A DNA stretch of 33,757 nucleotides. Source: Pontibacter silvestris. GTDB lineage: Bacteria; Bacteroidota; Bacteroidia; Cytophagales; Hymenobacteraceae. The stretch spans positions 16,303-50,059 of the forward strand of contig NZ_JAJJWI010000025.1 of the NCBI RefSeq assembly GCF_020907275.1, written 5' to 3'. The notes beneath the pieces are model-generated. The model did no database searches. It was not told the DNA's origin and saw nothing but the letters and a program-made list of their open reading frames with translations. Both the position numbers and the translations under genes were made by a program. Positions 32,787-33,757 of this stretch are shown one piece after another (position 1 is the first letter of the stretch; every line of letters starts with the position of its first letter).

Positions 32787-33680
32787 ATGACTAAGAGAAA
32801 AGTATCTGATCGTTATGAAAATAAGAAGGAAGCACCTGTTGCGAAAGGCAAAGTGCTTGCTATTGGAGGAAAAGAAGACAAAGGAACGAATGAGCTAAAA
32901 GAAGAACAAAGGAGGAACAAAAGCTTTATTACTGAAGAAATACTGAAGAGATTCGTAAGTGAGCTAAAAGGTGATAACCCTATGGTTGCTGTTGTGCCTA
33001 CGGCTTCTTCCATACCCGATGAAATGGCCAAAGACTATGAAGAAGTGTTTCATGGCTTAGGAGTCGGCCGCATAGAGGTGGTAGACGTAAGGAACAGAAC
33101 CCAGGCCAGGGATGGAGCATTTTTGAAGATTGTAGAACAGGCAGCAGGTATTATGTTCACTGGAGGGGACCAGCTAAGGCTAACAGCTATTTTTGGAGGT
33201 ACACCTCTGTTAGAGTTAATGAAAGAGCGTCATACTTATGATGATATTATTATTGCCGGAACAAGTGCTGGAGCAGCGGCTATGTCTACACCTATGATTT
33301 ATGAAGGTGAAACAGTAGGTGGTTACATTAAGGGGGATGTGCGTATTACCACAGGGCTGGAGTTTCTGAAAGATGTGGCTATCGACACTCACTTTATTCA
33401 GAGAGGCCGCATAGTACGTATGTCACAGGCCATTGCCACAAATCCTGGTTGTATAGGCATTGGCTTAGAAGAAGATACCGCCATTCTAGTAACCGAAGGC
33501 AAAAATGTGGAAGTACTGGGAAGTGGCTTGGTTACCGTAGTAGATGGTATGGGGATAAGCAGAAGCAACATTTATGAAATCAGCACTGGTGAGCCTTTTA
33601 CTGTATGCGATCTGAAAGTACACCTGTTATCTAAAGGCGAGCGTTATACGCTGCCTACATACGACCAGCTACATTTGTAG
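32787..33680 (+). CDS. cphB: Cyanophycinase (peptidase family S51)
   Basis: Cyanophycinase releases beta-Asp-Arg dipeptides from the storage polymer cyanophycin. The 297-residue protein has the S51 motifs IMFTGGDQLRL (122-132), IAGTSAGAAAMS with nucleophile S160, DTHFIQRGR with H202, and GIGLEEDTA with E229. The spacings S-H (42) and H-E (27) match the Ser-His-Glu triad of the cyanobacterial enzyme (S132, H174, E201). The first 20 residues are a charged extension before the conserved GKVLAIGG strand. No signal peptide, so intracellular degradation is expected. A cyanophycin synthetase gene often lies next to it in Bacteroidota but, if present here, would be beyond the window end. Isoaspartyl dipeptidase-like S51 relatives are the main alternative. 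Confidence 0.92.
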   Translation: MTKRKVSDRYENKKEAPVAKGKVLAIGGKEDKGTNELKEEQRRNKSFITEEILKRFVSELKGDNPMVAVVPTASSIPDEMAKDYEEVFHGLGVGRIEVVDVRNRTQARDGAFLKIVEQAAGIMFTGGDQLRLTAIFGGTPLLELMKERHTYDDIIIAGTSAGAAAMSTPMIYEGETVGGYIKGDVRITTGLEFLKDVAIDTHFIQRGRIVRMSQAIATNPGCIGIGLEEDTAILVTEGKNVEVLGSGLVTVVDGMGISRSNIYEISTGEPFTVCDLKVHLLSKGERYTLPTYDQLHL

Positions 33681-33757
33681 AATGAGAGATGTGAAGTTGT
33701 TTTGCTAATGGCCCGGATGCAGTTGTTTAAAGCGGCAATATCTCAAGAACTGTGTAA

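Overview
The window looks like chromosome of a Bacteroidota bacterium, most likely Cytophagales and perhaps close to Pontibacter/Hymenobacter. This rests on protein style, weak Shine-Dalgarno signals and family content (YkuD_2-type transpeptidase, short Ppx/GppA, TreS-maltokinase and OtsA-OtsB fusions). The genus is inferred. I see no tRNA, rRNA, CRISPR array, complete insertion sequence or phage gene.

Layout. 1-3442: a Ppx/GppA phosphatase and an M23 lipoprotein peptidase on the minus strand, with an L,D-transpeptidase-like protein diverging on the plus strand. 3551-20128: a large alpha-glucan/trehalose locus in two divergent halves around 12051-12248. The minus half is treZ, a GH57/DUF3536 gene, treY and malQ, with gaps of 2-3 nt or a 4-nt overlap. 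The plus half is glgE, treS fused to maltokinase, and glgB, whose last two genes overlap by 8 nt. 20265-24650: a frameshifted DUF2179 membrane protein, an MscS-type channel, and an OtsA-OtsB fusion. 24825-28527: xseB, xseA, a GNAT acetyltransferase and a CNNM/DUF21-CBS protein, all minus. 28745-30333: HMG-CoA lyase-like gene plus LutA-like iron-sulfur protein. 30392-33680: a frameshifted outer membrane barrel, a 550-bp non-coding stretch with two strong hairpins, an outer membrane 'transporter' family protein, a truncated TIGR02587/DUF2391 membrane gene, and a cyanophycinase.

How the genes fit together. TreS-Mak makes trehalose into maltose and then maltose-1-phosphate. GlgE polymerises that into linear alpha-1,4-glucan and GlgB branches it. 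On the other strand TreY and TreZ turn glucan ends back into trehalose, with MalQ and the GH57 protein probably remodelling the chains. OtsA supplies trehalose-6-phosphate. So the locus can in principle cycle carbon between trehalose and glycogen, and the MscS channel beside it fits an osmotic-stress role (inference).

The points I consider most worth checking are: the OtsB half of the OtsA-OtsB fusion has lost its phosphatase signature residues (catalytic Asp to Glu, plus three further changes); GlgB carries an approximately 186-residue charged, AT-hook-like N-terminal tail; and three genes are broken (two frameshifts and one truncation).
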